DNA from: Oceanobacter antarcticus
GTDB lineage: Bacteria; Pseudomonadota; Gammaproteobacteria; Pseudomonadales; Oceanobacteraceae
Length of the DNA: 64,000 bases
NCBI RefSeq assembly: GCF_044962685.1
Contig: NZ_JBBKTX010000024.1
Span: forward strand, 5,333 to 69,332
Reading direction: 5' to 3'
The notes beneath the pieces were generated by a model that saw nothing but the letters and a program-made list of their open reading frames with translations, was not told the DNA's origin and ran no database searches. The position numbers were made by a program, and so were the translations under genes. Below, one piece after another: positions 8,890 through 17,639 of the stretch; within the stretch, counting starts at the first letter, position 1; every line of letters begins with the position of its first letter.

Positions 8890-9495
8890 ATGACCACCCA
8901 TGATCGTCATTCCATTTCCGGACAAGCCCGACCAGAAGACAAGGAAATGGACTGGAGCCAGATAGGCGAAACACTGGCCATGCTCGCCTTGGCAGTTGCC
9001 CAGATTGAAACGTCGTTAACGGAGGGGGGTCAATCGGTGGACAAGTTGTCGACCAATTTTACCGGTATGGCCAACAACACCTTGCGAATCCTGCAGATTA
9101 CCAGGGATGAGCCGCTGCAGGCCGAGGAACCAACAGCCAGCCGCTTACGCAGTGAAATTCACCAGATCGCCACAGAGGTTAATCAGGAAATTCAGGAAGC
9201 CATTATTGCTTTCCAGTTCTATGATCGCCTGACCCAGCGTCTGGATCATGTCAGCCGCAGTCTGGAGCACATGGGCCATTTGATGGCCGACGGCGGCTCC
9301 CGCTACCAACCGAATGCCTGGCAAGGACTGCAACAAGAGATCAAGGGCTATTACACCATGGAAGCCGAACGCATCATGTTCGAACAGATAATGGCCGGCA
9401 AAAGCGTTGCTGAAGCTCTGAAGATCTACCACCATCATTTCCGTCAAAGTGCTAACGATACGTTCGACACCACTGACGAAATCGAGCTGTTCTGA
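8890..9495 (+). CDS. Uncharacterised helical protein with a CheZ-like D-x3-Q motif
   Basis: A soluble, mostly alpha-helical protein of 201 residues. The ATG at 8890 is preceded by GGGAG nine bases upstream; the frame is open further upstream but has no ribosome site there. The segment AFQFYDRLTQRLDHV places Asp112 and Gln116 in the D-x3-Q arrangement that the phosphatase CheZ (DLTGQ) uses to dephosphorylate CheY-P. The C-terminus is an acidic stretch ending in a hydrophobic residue (DTTDEIELF), reminiscent of CheZ's CheY-binding tail. A cheV-type gene and an EAL-HDOD gene lie within 2 kb. Family membership is inference; overall similarity to CheZ was not tested. Confidence 0.6.
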   Translation: MTTHDRHSISGQARPEDKEMDWSQIGETLAMLALAVAQIETSLTEGGQSVDKLSTNFTGMANNTLRILQITRDEPLQAEEPTASRLRSEIHQIATEVNQEIQEAIIAFQFYDRLTQRLDHVSRSLEHMGHLMADGGSRYQPNAWQGLQQEIKGYYTMEAERIMFEQIMAGKSVAEALKIYHHHFRQSANDTFDTTDEIELF

Positions 9496-9516
9496 CAGGT
9501 TGAAAGATCCCGCTCA

Positions 9517-10335
9517 TCAAAGCACCCAGGGAGCAACAGTCACAATCTCCAGCGACTCCCCGACACGTAACTGTGCGATGTGATCAACGGTTGCGTTTTG
9601 CCCGAAGACCAGCCGCTGATTAACCAGACAATGCTGCTTTAAGGCCGCAACCACCTCTGGCTGACGCTGCTGGGTCAGCAGATCTCGCGTCGGAATCACA
9701 CAACGCTCACAGGGTTTGACTAACAGCAACTGCCCATCAGGATGATCCAAACGCTGCCATTGCTGCTCAGCAAATGCCTCCCCACCCCGAACCACCACAT
9801 TGGGCCGAAAACGCAACATATCAATTTCGACCCCAGCCGACTGGCTCAATACCGCCAGTGACTCTTCGCTGGTCACCAACAGCGGAAAGCCATCGGCAAA
9901 ACCGACCCACTGCCCTGTTCTGGCAAAATCAGGATCAATCTGGCGATGACTATCCGCTGGCATAAACACCAACCTTGCTGGCCTGCCAAGAACGCTACTC
10001 AGCCACCTCGACGCAGGTTCACCACAATCCAGGGCCTGAGCCGTATCCGACCAGATGGATACCGTCACATCCTGATCGACCGGCGTATTCACCACCAGAT
10101 CCGCCATGCCTGCGAATCCCAACGTCAGTACCCCTTGCTGAAGTTGCGTCTGAATCCCAGCCATCACTGGCAACTGGCGCTGGGTCAGAAAACGTCCGTC
10201 CGGATCCACAATCATATAACGACGATCACCTTCCGGCCCCTGGTGATCAAATGTCAGCCTGTCGACCCGATACCCGGCGCAGGACTTGACCGGATACAGA
10301 TACAGACCGGTTATTTCAACGGTTGGCGTAGTCAT
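9517..10335 (-). CDS. MOSC domain protein (YcbX-like)
   Basis: The protein pairs an N-terminal MOSC beta-barrel domain (ITGLYLYPVKSCAGY, residues 7-21) with a C-terminal MOSC domain. VKPCERCVIPTRD (about residues 203-215) holds the conserved cysteine thought to ligate the molybdenum cofactor in mARC/YcbX-type enzymes that reduce N-hydroxylated compounds. No C-terminal ferredoxin domain is seen; at 272 residues it is shorter than E. coli YcbX. The start is the ATG at 10335, with GAGGATGCC just before it; an upstream in-frame ATG at 10395 lacks a ribosome site. It converges with the preceding gene. Confidence 0.85.
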   Translation of the reverse strand: MTTPTVEITGLYLYPVKSCAGYRVDRLTFDHQGPEGDRRYMIVDPDGRFLTQRQLPVMAGIQTQLQQGVLTLGFAGMADLVVNTPVDQDVTVSIWSDTAQALDCGEPASRWLSSVLGRPARLVFMPADSHRQIDPDFARTGQWVGFADGFPLLVTSEESLAVLSQSAGVEIDMLRFRPNVVVRGGEAFAEQQWQRLDHPDGQLLLVKPCERCVIPTRDLLTQQRQPEVVAALKQHCLVNQRLVFGQNATVDHIAQLRVGESLEIVTVAPWVL

Positions 10336-10405
10336 GGCATCCTCTACCTGGAAAATACCGCAAAGAATAACGACTGCATGGAAAATAGAGAACACTTAAC
10401 CGGCG

Positions 10406-11350
10406 TTAACCCAAGCGGTTTTCCAGCTTGGTACGAATATGCCGCTGCACTTCGGCGGCCATCTCGAAGGGCGCAAATTTTGACAAAAATCCGTCACAAC
10501 CCACTTTTTCCACCATGGCCTTATTAAAATTGCCAGACAGCGACGTATGCAGTACTACAATTGTATCCTTGAGCACCGGATCACGACGAATTTCCGTCGT
10601 CAACATATAACCATCCATCTCCGGCATTTCTGCATCCGTAATGATCATTAGCAGTTCGTCGTTAATGTCCATGCCCTGTTCTTTCCAGTGCATCAATAAT
10701 TGATAGGCATCCAGACCATTACGCGCTTCAACAATCGTCAGCCCCATGGGCACTAGCACCTGCCGCATTTGCTCAATTGCCACCATGGAATCATCCACGA
10801 TCAGAATCTTCTTGCCCTGCACTTGTTTCAGCACTCCGCGGTCGTATACATCATCCGACAACTGTGTGTTGTAGGGTGATATTTCTGCTAATACTTTCTC
10901 AACATCAATAATTTCGACAATACGGCCATCCATCCGGCTGATGGCCGTCAGATAGTGCTGTCGTCCAGCACCACTCGGTGGCGGCAAAATTTCATTCCAG
11001 TTCATATTCACAATGCGATCGACGCCCCCAACCAGGAATGCCTGCACCGTCTTGTTATATTCAGTCACAATAATCGTGGCATCGACGGCGTCCATGTTCA
11101 GTGGCCCCATCTGAATCGCCTGACGTAAATCCACGACCGGTACTGTTTGACCGCGTAAATGCGTCACCCCTCGCACAACCGGGTGGCAATCCGGAATACG
11201 GGTTAGTCGCGGCAGTCGCATCACTTCCTGAACTTTAAATACATTGATGGCAAAAAACTGGCTGCCACCCAGATGAAATAACAGGAGTTCCAGGCGGTTC
11301 TGCCCAACCAGTTTGGTTCGGGCATCGACGCTGCTCAAGACACCGCTCAT
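10406..11350 (-). CDS. CheV-type chemotaxis coupling protein (CheW domain plus receiver)
   Basis: The N-terminal CheW-like domain (residues 15-160; FHLGGSQFFAINVFKVQEV, then HLRGQTVPVVDLRQAI) would couple chemoreceptors to CheA. The C-terminal receiver domain (about 182-310; KILIVDDS, then the phosphoacceptor Asp239 in IITDAEMPEMDGY, and LHTSLSG) would be phosphorylated by CheA and modulate adaptation. The domain order and 314-residue length are those of CheV. GGAGCTGAAT precedes the ATG. It is divergent from the EAL-HDOD gene. Confidence 0.92.
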   Translation of the reverse strand: MSGVLSSVDARTKLVGQNRLELLLFHLGGSQFFAINVFKVQEVMRLPRLTRIPDCHPVVRGVTHLRGQTVPVVDLRQAIQMGPLNMDAVDATIIVTEYNKTVQAFLVGGVDRIVNMNWNEILPPPSGAGRQHYLTAISRMDGRIVEIIDVEKVLAEISPYNTQLSDDVYDRGVLKQVQGKKILIVDDSMVAIEQMRQVLVPMGLTIVEARNGLDAYQLLMHWKEQGMDINDELLMIITDAEMPEMDGYMLTTEIRRDPVLKDTIVVLHTSLSGNFNKAMVEKVGCDGFLSKFAPFEMAAEVQRHIRTKLENRLG

Positions 11351-11477
11351 ATTCAGCTCCAGTCACATATTCTCAACAAAGTGTAGACAAGACCGGGCAA
11401 AACGCATGGTTAAGCTAGACTGATAATTCAGATGCCAACAATGGCCCTTGCTTTCGCTTGCTGACGAGAACCCATGA

Positions 11478-12707
11478 ATGAGTGAAGTCACCGTCCCATT
11501 ACTCGCCCGACAACCGATTCTCGACCAACAACAGAATATTGTTGGCTACGAATTACTCAGTCGACCTATCCCAAATGCTACTACTGCCTGGCAAGATGCC
11601 TATGGCGATCAGGCGACCAGTGAGGTCATCATGGGTGCCTACAATGAGATTGGCATTGACCGGGTAACCGGGGGATTACCTGCCTTTATCAACTTCACCC
11701 GTTACTGGCTGGAAAACCCGCCTTCACTGTCTCCTGGAACCGTCGTTGCTGAATTACTCGAGCACCTGGATCTTGACGAAGCACTGATACACCACGTCAA
11801 ACAGCTCCACCGGCTCAAATACCAAGTGGCATTGGATGATTATCGAGGCACGCCTATACCGTTAGAGTTGCTGGACTACCTGCATATCATCAAGATCGAT
11901 GTTCTGGATCTGCCCGTCGATACCAATCTGAAAACTCTGATTCAACGGTACCACCGACCCGGTCTGCGCTGGCTGGCCGAAAAAGTAGAAACCCGTGAAA
12001 TGTTTGATGCCTGCCTGGAAGCCGGTTGTGAGTTGTTTCAGGGCTATTTTTTCAGCAAGCCAGTCATCATGTATGGTCGTCGCATTCCGGATAACAAGCT
12101 GTCCGTGTTGAAATTACTCAAGGTACTGAACAACCCCGAAGTCGAAGTCGACGACATTCACCGGGTATTACAGGCGGATCCGCAACTGAGCTTTAAAATG
12201 CTGCAAATGGTCAACTCGGCCTACCTCGGCTGTACCACAGAAGTAACGTCCATCAACCGCGCCATCGTCATCCTGGGCTTTGACCGTATCCGCGCCTGGT
12301 CCAATTTACTGGCACTGGGCCGTCTCAATGACAAACCGAATGCACTGCAAGAACAGGCCGTGATTCGCGCTTGTCTGGCGCGTCGTCTGGCGAGCCACTG
12401 GCCCGGCATTGATCAGGAAACCGCCTTTACGCTGGGGTTATTTTCGTTACTGGATGCCTTTGTCGATATTCCTCTAAAACACCTGTGTGAAAAGCTGAAT
12501 CTGTCAGACAGCCTGAAAAATGCCCTGATGCGCAGAACAGGAGGGCTAGGCCAACTGCTGACATTGGTACAGAAACTGGAGCAGGCCGAGTGGGATGATC
12601 TTGACTGGTACGCGCTGGAACAGCTCGGACTGCAAGCCGACGTTATCTCCAGTGCGTCTGTTGATGCATTAAACGATGCCAAAGAACTGGTCGAAGCCCT
12701 GGCTTGA
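11478..12707 (+). CDS. EAL-HDOD signalling protein
   Basis: YuxH-like two-domain protein of 409 residues. The N-terminal EAL-type domain (1-200) keeps a Glu at the EAL position (GYELLSR), an Asp pair (VALDDYRG), the IKID lysine and the FQGYFFSKP glutamine, but the DDFGTG loop is altered to DDYRGT, which argues against full c-di-GMP hydrolysis. The C-terminal HDOD domain (about 205-390; QADPQLSFKMLQMVNSAYLG) is a signalling output domain lacking the HD metal ligands. Proteins of this type affect motility and second-messenger circuits in several gammaproteobacteria. An upstream out-of-phase ATG at 11474 stops after three codons. Confidence 0.88.
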   Translation: MSEVTVPLLARQPILDQQQNIVGYELLSRPIPNATTAWQDAYGDQATSEVIMGAYNEIGIDRVTGGLPAFINFTRYWLENPPSLSPGTVVAELLEHLDLDEALIHHVKQLHRLKYQVALDDYRGTPIPLELLDYLHIIKIDVLDLPVDTNLKTLIQRYHRPGLRWLAEKVETREMFDACLEAGCELFQGYFFSKPVIMYGRRIPDNKLSVLKLLKVLNNPEVEVDDIHRVLQADPQLSFKMLQMVNSAYLGCTTEVTSINRAIVILGFDRIRAWSNLLALGRLNDKPNALQEQAVIRACLARRLASHWPGIDQETAFTLGLFSLLDAFVDIPLKHLCEKLNLSDSLKNALMRRTGGLGQLLTLVQKLEQAEWDDLDWYALEQLGLQADVISSASVDALNDAKELVEALA

Positions 12708-12711
12708 CGAC

Positions 12712-13731
12712 TTATTGTACGCCGGGAAGTAAAACCTGCATGACCCGTGCCGGAGTTATCGCTTCATAGCAGGGCGGCTGCAGCTCGCCCTTGCCCGGGT
12801 AAAGACAGCTTTTCGACAAGCACGGCGCGCAGTGGTACGGACTCTTCAACACCGTCATTGCAGGCCCTAACGCCCCTGTCAGTGAGGCATCGGTAGCGCC
12901 ATAGATAGCCACAGCGGGCACTTCGAGCGCTGCCGCCACATGACACAACCCGGTATCGACGCCAACAATCGCTTCAGCATAAGCCAGATAGCCGGTCAGT
13001 TGATCCAGTCCCATACGAGGCAGTACTTCAACACCGGCCAGCCCGGCAGCAATACGTAACGCCCGCTGCTGTTCCTCGTTATTGCCCCAAGGCAATACGA
13101 CCAAACGGCCCGTCGCCACCACATCGGCAGCCAGCTGACGCCAGTAGCTCTCCGGCCACAATTTGGTTACCCAAGTGGTTCCGTGTAAAAACAGCCAGTA
13201 ATGGGAAACGTCCACGGGTGCTTGCCAGCGGCTGCGATCCAGACCATAACTGAAACGGGACATATCCAGTTCATATCCCAGTGCAACCGCAAACAATCGT
13301 CGCACACGGTGAATGGCATGCTCACCTCGCGGCACGGCAATGGCTTGATCGTATGCCCTCGCCGCCAGAGATTCCCGTGCACTGTGACGATCCAGCCCCA
13401 CCTTGCGGCCACGGGCAAGACGCGTGATCAGCGCACTTTTAATCAACCCCTGAGCATCTATCACCAGGTCGTATTCCGTTGCGTTGACTGCTTGGTAAAA
13501 AGCGCGCATTTCCGACCGATTACCCGCTACCAGCGGCTGTTTGCGCCAACGACGCCAGGCAACAGGAATGACCTTGTCAACGGAGGGGTGCCAAGCGGGA
13601 ATATCAGCAAACGCCTCTTCAACCACCCAATCAACCGACAAGCCGGGCAGCGCCCGACGAGCATCCTCCAGCGCAGGCAAGGTATGAAAAACATCCCCCA
13701 GGGACGAGGTTTTAATCAGCAGAATTTTCAC
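12712..13731 (-). CDS. waaC: LPS heptosyltransferase I
   Basis: Transfers the first L-glycero-D-manno-heptose to Kdo2-lipid A (GT9 family, cytoplasmic face of the inner membrane). The N-terminus VKILLIKTSSLGDVFHTLPA and the segments DWVVEEAFADIP, IPVAWRRWRK and VIDAQGLIKSALITRLARG track E. coli WaaC nearly word for word; VGVDTGLCHVAAAL is the GT9 C-terminal donor site. The start is GTG at 13731, where homology begins and AGGA lies seven bases upstream; the frame stays open to an ATG at 13866, but that would add 45 unrelated residues. It is divergent from the glycan gene set. Confidence 0.94.
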   Translation of the reverse strand: MKILLIKTSSLGDVFHTLPALEDARRALPGLSVDWVVEEAFADIPAWHPSVDKVIPVAWRRWRKQPLVAGNRSEMRAFYQAVNATEYDLVIDAQGLIKSALITRLARGRKVGLDRHSARESLAARAYDQAIAVPRGEHAIHRVRRLFAVALGYELDMSRFSYGLDRSRWQAPVDVSHYWLFLHGTTWVTKLWPESYWRQLAADVVATGRLVVLPWGNNEEQQRALRIAAGLAGVEVLPRMGLDQLTGYLAYAEAIVGVDTGLCHVAAALEVPAVAIYGATDASLTGALGPAMTVLKSPYHCAPCLSKSCLYPGKGELQPPCYEAITPARVMQVLLPGVQ

Positions 13732-13894
13732 AACAGCATCCTGATACACAGTTGGGCGGAAAGTACCGTCTGCTCGCTCAGGATGCAAATTCTCCTCCGC
13801 ACTTAACCAGCCTCCCTTGACAAGACCCAATGGCAGCGCAAGTATCGCTGCCCCGGAAAAGATCACTCGCCTTATTCATAGGAACCGTCACCGC

Positions 13895-14851
13895 ATGATG
13901 CTCAGATCGTGGAAATTCTGGATCAGCCTTGCCATCCTGCTGGCCTTTATTATTGTGGTTGAACGCAGTTATGGCTGGTTGGCGGTATTGGCCAGCTGGC
14001 AACGCATCTCCACCGGTGAACTGACTATCGCCGTCACCCTGATGCTGATCAGCTATCTGTTGCGGGCACTGCGGTTCTACGATTTTTTCCACCAATACTG
14101 TCACGGCCAGTGGTGGCGCCTGACGCGTATCACGGTATTACACAACTTTTTTAACAATCTGTTGCCCATGCGCAGCGGCGAAGCTGCGTTTCCCATGTTG
14201 ATGAAAAACCACTTCAGTTGTCCGGTGCGCCATAGCCTGCCCGCCTTGTTATGGCTGCGCCTGCTGGATCTTTACGTCCTGCTGGCATTGGCAGTCTGGA
14301 CGCTGAGCGATATTCCCGACCATATCATCGCGGCTGGCTCCGCAGACATCTGGCTGTTGCAAGCTGGCTTGCTGGCACTGCCGCTACTGGTTTTGCCGGT
14401 GCAAAATCGTATCCGCAAGGTATTAAGCAATCACCCTGGTGCCATGGCCAACAAGATAGCCGACCTGATGCAGGTATTACCCTCATCCCCCTGGCCTTTT
14501 ATTCGAGCCTTGTTCTGGACGCTGATTAACTGGGTGCTGAAACTGGCCATTTATGCTTGGGTGCTGCAGCAATTTATTGCGATCAGCTTTGGCCAGTCCT
14601 GGGTCGGAGCCAGTACTGGTGAACTGAGCAGTATCCTGCCCATTCATGGTGTCGCAGGCGCAGGCACCTACGAAGCCGGAATTGTTGCCGGATTATTGCC
14701 CTGGCAGCTGAATACGGCAGAGGCACTCGCGGCAGCGGTCAATCTGCATCTGTTTGTGCTCGGCTGTACCCTGCTGCTCACCGCAGTGATCACGATAGCC
14801 ACCGGGCGATTGGGTCACAAACAGCTGGACACAGGAGTGCTGAAAGATTAA
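13895..14851 (+). CDS. Flippase-like integral membrane protein (LPG-synthase TM / YbhN-type)
   Basis: A polytopic membrane protein with about eight hydrophobic segments, belonging by pattern to the lysylphosphatidylglycerol-synthase-TM / UPF0104 family: YLLRALRFYDFF early, FFNNLLPMRSGEAAFPMLM in the middle, and ILPIHGVAGAGTYEAG near the C-terminus. Family members are found with polyprenyl-phosphate sugar systems and may move lipids across the membrane; the biochemical role is unproven. The ATG at 13895 (AGGA 11 bases upstream) is preferred; an ATG at 13817 would add 26 polar residues and has no good ribosome site. It leads a unit with the next three genes. Confidence 0.8.
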   Translation: MMLRSWKFWISLAILLAFIIVVERSYGWLAVLASWQRISTGELTIAVTLMLISYLLRALRFYDFFHQYCHGQWWRLTRITVLHNFFNNLLPMRSGEAAFPMLMKNHFSCPVRHSLPALLWLRLLDLYVLLALAVWTLSDIPDHIIAAGSADIWLLQAGLLALPLLVLPVQNRIRKVLSNHPGAMANKIADLMQVLPSSPWPFIRALFWTLINWVLKLAIYAWVLQQFIAISFGQSWVGASTGELSSILPIHGVAGAGTYEAGIVAGLLPWQLNTAEALAAAVNLHLFVLGCTLLLTAVITIATGRLGHKQLDTGVLKD

Positions 14852-14938
14852 TTGCAGCGATGCAACGGAGTCACGTTTTATCACCCGGCGCTTTTGGGTA
14901 TCATCCGCGCACATTAAAGTCTGCAGAGTGGTAACCCC

Positions 14939-16015
14939 GTGATAGATTGTAGCAAGCCGTCCTTGTCCATCGTTATCCCCATGTACAACGAGATTGACAA
15001 TGTCGGCCCCATGGTTGCCAGGGTGCACGAAGCCCTGACCAGCTATCAGGGTCACTGGGAACTATTGGTGGTGGATGACGGCAGTACTGATGGCACGCCC
15101 CAGGCATTGCATCGCGAGTCCGATCTTTATGGCCCTCATGTACGGGTGGTTGAATTACGGCGTAACTTCGGCCAGACCGCCGCCATGCAAGCCGGTATCG
15201 ACGAAGCACGGGGTGAACTGATCGCCACGCTGGACGGCGACTTGCAAAATGACCCGGCTGATATTCCCCGTATGATCGACCACCTGATCGAAAAAGACCT
15301 CGATCTGCTCACCGGCTGGCGCAAGAACCGCAAGGATGACCTGGTGATGCGCAAGATTCCGTCCCGTATCGCCAACCGTCTGATTGGCAAAATCACCGGG
15401 GTGCGCATTAATGACTATGGCTGCTCGTTGAAAGTCTATCGCGCCGCTATCATCAAGCAGGTTCGTCTGTACGGTGAGATGCATCGCTTTATTCCTGCCT
15501 GGGTTGCGGCGGTCGTTCCCCCCAGCCGTATCGGAGAAATCGTCGTAACGCACCATGCCCGCACCGCAGGCACCTCCAAATATGGGATTTCCCGCACCTT
15601 TCGGGTGATTCTCGACCTGTTGTCGGTCTACTTCTTTATGCGTTACCGCGCTCGCCCGGGCCACTTTTTTGGCATGATTGGCCTGAGTATGGGATCGATC
15701 GGCACGCTGTTACTGATGTACCTGGCGGTGATCAAATTTGCTCTGGGTGAAGATATTGGCGGCCGACCGCTGTTTCTGATCGCCGTGGTCTGTGTCATCG
15801 CGGCGCTACAATTCCTCACCACCGGTGTGATGTCGGAACTGATTTCACGAACCTATTTTGAATCCTCACAACGTCAGCAGCATCAGTATGTGATCTACAA
15901 CCGTGGTGACGCTTCGGATGACCAGGAAGCCTGTTGGGCCGCCCCAGGCCAAGTAATCGTTGAAGCGGCAGATTCAACCGGCAAAGCCACCGACGATGCC
16001 AGCAGCCAAGGCTGA
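14939..16015 (+). CDS. GT2 polyprenyl-phosphate glycosyltransferase (ArnC/GtrB/DPM1-like)
   Basis: The N-terminal GT-A domain (residues 8-230) has SIVIPMYNE, VVDDGSTDGT and the nucleotide-metal motif ATLDGDLQNDP. Two C-terminal transmembrane helices (about 240-265 and 280-305) place it with enzymes that load a sugar onto undecaprenyl or dolichyl phosphate on the cytoplasmic face. The start is GTG at 14939; no nearby ATG fits. A hydrophilic C-terminal tail of about 45 residues follows the last helix and is unremarkable. With the flippase-like gene before it and the ArnT-like gene 7 nt after it, it probably makes the lipid-linked donor. Confidence 0.88.
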   Translation: MIDCSKPSLSIVIPMYNEIDNVGPMVARVHEALTSYQGHWELLVVDDGSTDGTPQALHRESDLYGPHVRVVELRRNFGQTAAMQAGIDEARGELIATLDGDLQNDPADIPRMIDHLIEKDLDLLTGWRKNRKDDLVMRKIPSRIANRLIGKITGVRINDYGCSLKVYRAAIIKQVRLYGEMHRFIPAWVAAVVPPSRIGEIVVTHHARTAGTSKYGISRTFRVILDLLSVYFFMRYRARPGHFFGMIGLSMGSIGTLLLMYLAVIKFALGEDIGGRPLFLIAVVCVIAALQFLTTGVMSELISRTYFESSQRQQHQYVIYNRGDASDDQEACWAAPGQVIVEAADSTGKATDDASSQG

Positions 16016-16022
16016 TGGTCTT

Positions 16023-17639
16023 ATGAAAATACCTCTCCCGGCAGGCATGCCACTGTGGCTGCTGCCGCTACTGATCGGGCTATTGTCGCTCAACCTGGGC
16101 GGCTACCTGCTATTTGACCACGATGAAGGTGCCTTTAGCGAAGCCACTCGCGGCATGTTTGAACGGGGTGATTTTATTACCACCTGGTTAAATGACCGGG
16201 TACGTTTTGACAAACCTATCCTGATTTACTGGCTACAGGGCGTGTCTATCGCCCTGTTTGGCACCGAAGTCTGGGCCTTCAGACTGCCTTCCGTCCTGGC
16301 TGGAATCGGCTGGTCATTGTCCGTTTTCACCTTTGCCCGTCACTATATCAGCCGCGATACCGGTGTTGCCGCCGCGATGATCTGTGCCAGCGCGTTAGGG
16401 ATCAATATGATCGCTCATGTGGCCACCGCAGACGCGCTGCTGAATCTGATCCTGACAGCGACTCTGTTACTGATGTATCACCATAGTCAGCTCAGTCTAT
16501 CACCGGACACTGCTGTTCCCTCTCGCCGGGTTCTCTATGCTATTTACACTCTGATGGCACTGGGAGTACTGACCAAGGGGCCGGTGGCGGTGGCAATTCC
16601 TCTGATCGTCAGTGTGATCTTTTACCTCTGGAGCGGCCAGCGCGAGGCCTTGCTCAAGGCACTGTTTTTTATACCGGGCTGGCTGCTGTTTCTGCTCATC
16701 GCCGCACCCTGGTACATGGCCGAATATCTGGCCCAGGGGCAGGCCTTTATTGACGGCTTTTTCTTCAAACACAACGTCAATCGCTTCAACAACGCCATGG
16801 AAGGCCACGACGGTGGCCTGCTGTTTTACCCCTTGGTATTGCCCTTTGTCCTGGCACCCTTTGGCCCGCTGCTGTTGCGTATGTTACCCAGCATCAACAC
16901 CGTCAGCCGCGAACCGCTGAACCGCTTTTTATGGATCTGGTTTTTGTTTGTGCTGGCACTGTTCAGTCTCGCCAGCACCAAGCTGCCGCATTACATTTTA
17001 TATGGCTGCACCCCGTTGGTGTTGCTGATGGCCCGCTACCGCTTCCAGTTACGCCGCCGTTGGCTGGCAGCCGTTCTGCCGCTACTGTTTTTTGCCCTGA
17101 TGGTTGCCTTCCCGCTATTGATTCCTACCATCAAGGCCGGACTGACCAACCCGATCGAGATAGAGACCGCCGAGCGGGCCGCCCAATATGTCAATCAGGA
17201 CTTCGCGATGATTGCCGTAGTCTTCGGCCTGCTGTCACTGCTGGCAATTCTCTGGAAACGCCTGGCAATCTGGCACGGGCTGTTTTTAACCGGCGTACTG
17301 CAAGCCTTGTTCGTCTGGTACGTATTTGCACCAGCGTTCAGTGAGGCGCAACAACGCCCCATCCATGATGCCGCGCAGTTTGTGCGCCAGCTGGGGGTTG
17401 ATGTTGTCACCCAATCGATCGATACCCCCAGCTTTAACGTCTATCTGGATCGGGTCACACCACGACGGGCACTTGAGCCTGGGGAAATCGGTTTTGGACG
17501 AGTCGACAGAATCCCCGACCTTGACCGCTATCAGCTGCTGTTCCAGTCTGGCCCGATCGTCATTATCCGGCGGCCGGATCACAACACACCGAGCAGTCAC
17601 ACAGAAACCTCCCCAACAACGGATGAAAACAATGACTGA
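16023..17639 (+). CDS. ArnT/PMT-like membrane glycosyltransferase
   Basis: A 538-residue polytopic GT-C enzyme. The first periplasmic loop carries the acidic signature FDHDEGAFSEATRGMF, as in ArnT, where aspartate/glutamate bind the polyprenyl-phosphate sugar; FDKPILIYWLQ is also typical. ArnT adds aminoarabinose to lipid A. Here the donor sugar is unknown, and no aminoarabinose pathway genes (arnA, arnB, arnD) are in view, so a plain hexose or other modification of LPS is possible. The start is the ATG at 16023; an in-frame TTG at 15960 would overlap the previous gene. It overlaps the next gene by 8 nt. Confidence 0.85.
   Translation: MKIPLPAGMPLWLLPLLIGLLSLNLGGYLLFDHDEGAFSEATRGMFERGDFITTWLNDRVRFDKPILIYWLQGVSIALFGTEVWAFRLPSVLAGIGWSLSVFTFARHYISRDTGVAAAMICASALGINMIAHVATADALLNLILTATLLLMYHHSQLSLSPDTAVPSRRVLYAIYTLMALGVLTKGPVAVAIPLIVSVIFYLWSGQREALLKALFFIPGWLLFLLIAAPWYMAEYLAQGQAFIDGFFFKHNVNRFNNAMEGHDGGLLFYPLVLPFVLAPFGPLLLRMLPSINTVSREPLNRFLWIWFLFVLALFSLASTKLPHYILYGCTPLVLLMARYRFQLRRRWLAAVLPLLFFALMVAFPLLIPTIKAGLTNPIEIETAERAAQYVNQDFAMIAVVFGLLSLLAILWKRLAIWHGLFLTGVLQALFVWYVFAPAFSEAQQRPIHDAAQFVRQLGVDVVTQSIDTPSFNVYLDRVTPRRALEPGEIGFGRVDRIPDLDRYQLLFQSGPIVIIRRPDHNTPSSHTETSPTTDENND

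Noticed and set aside
13732..13866. Upstream extension of waaC to an ATG at 13866
   Set aside because: Homology to WaaC begins at the GTG at 13731, which has a good ribosome site.
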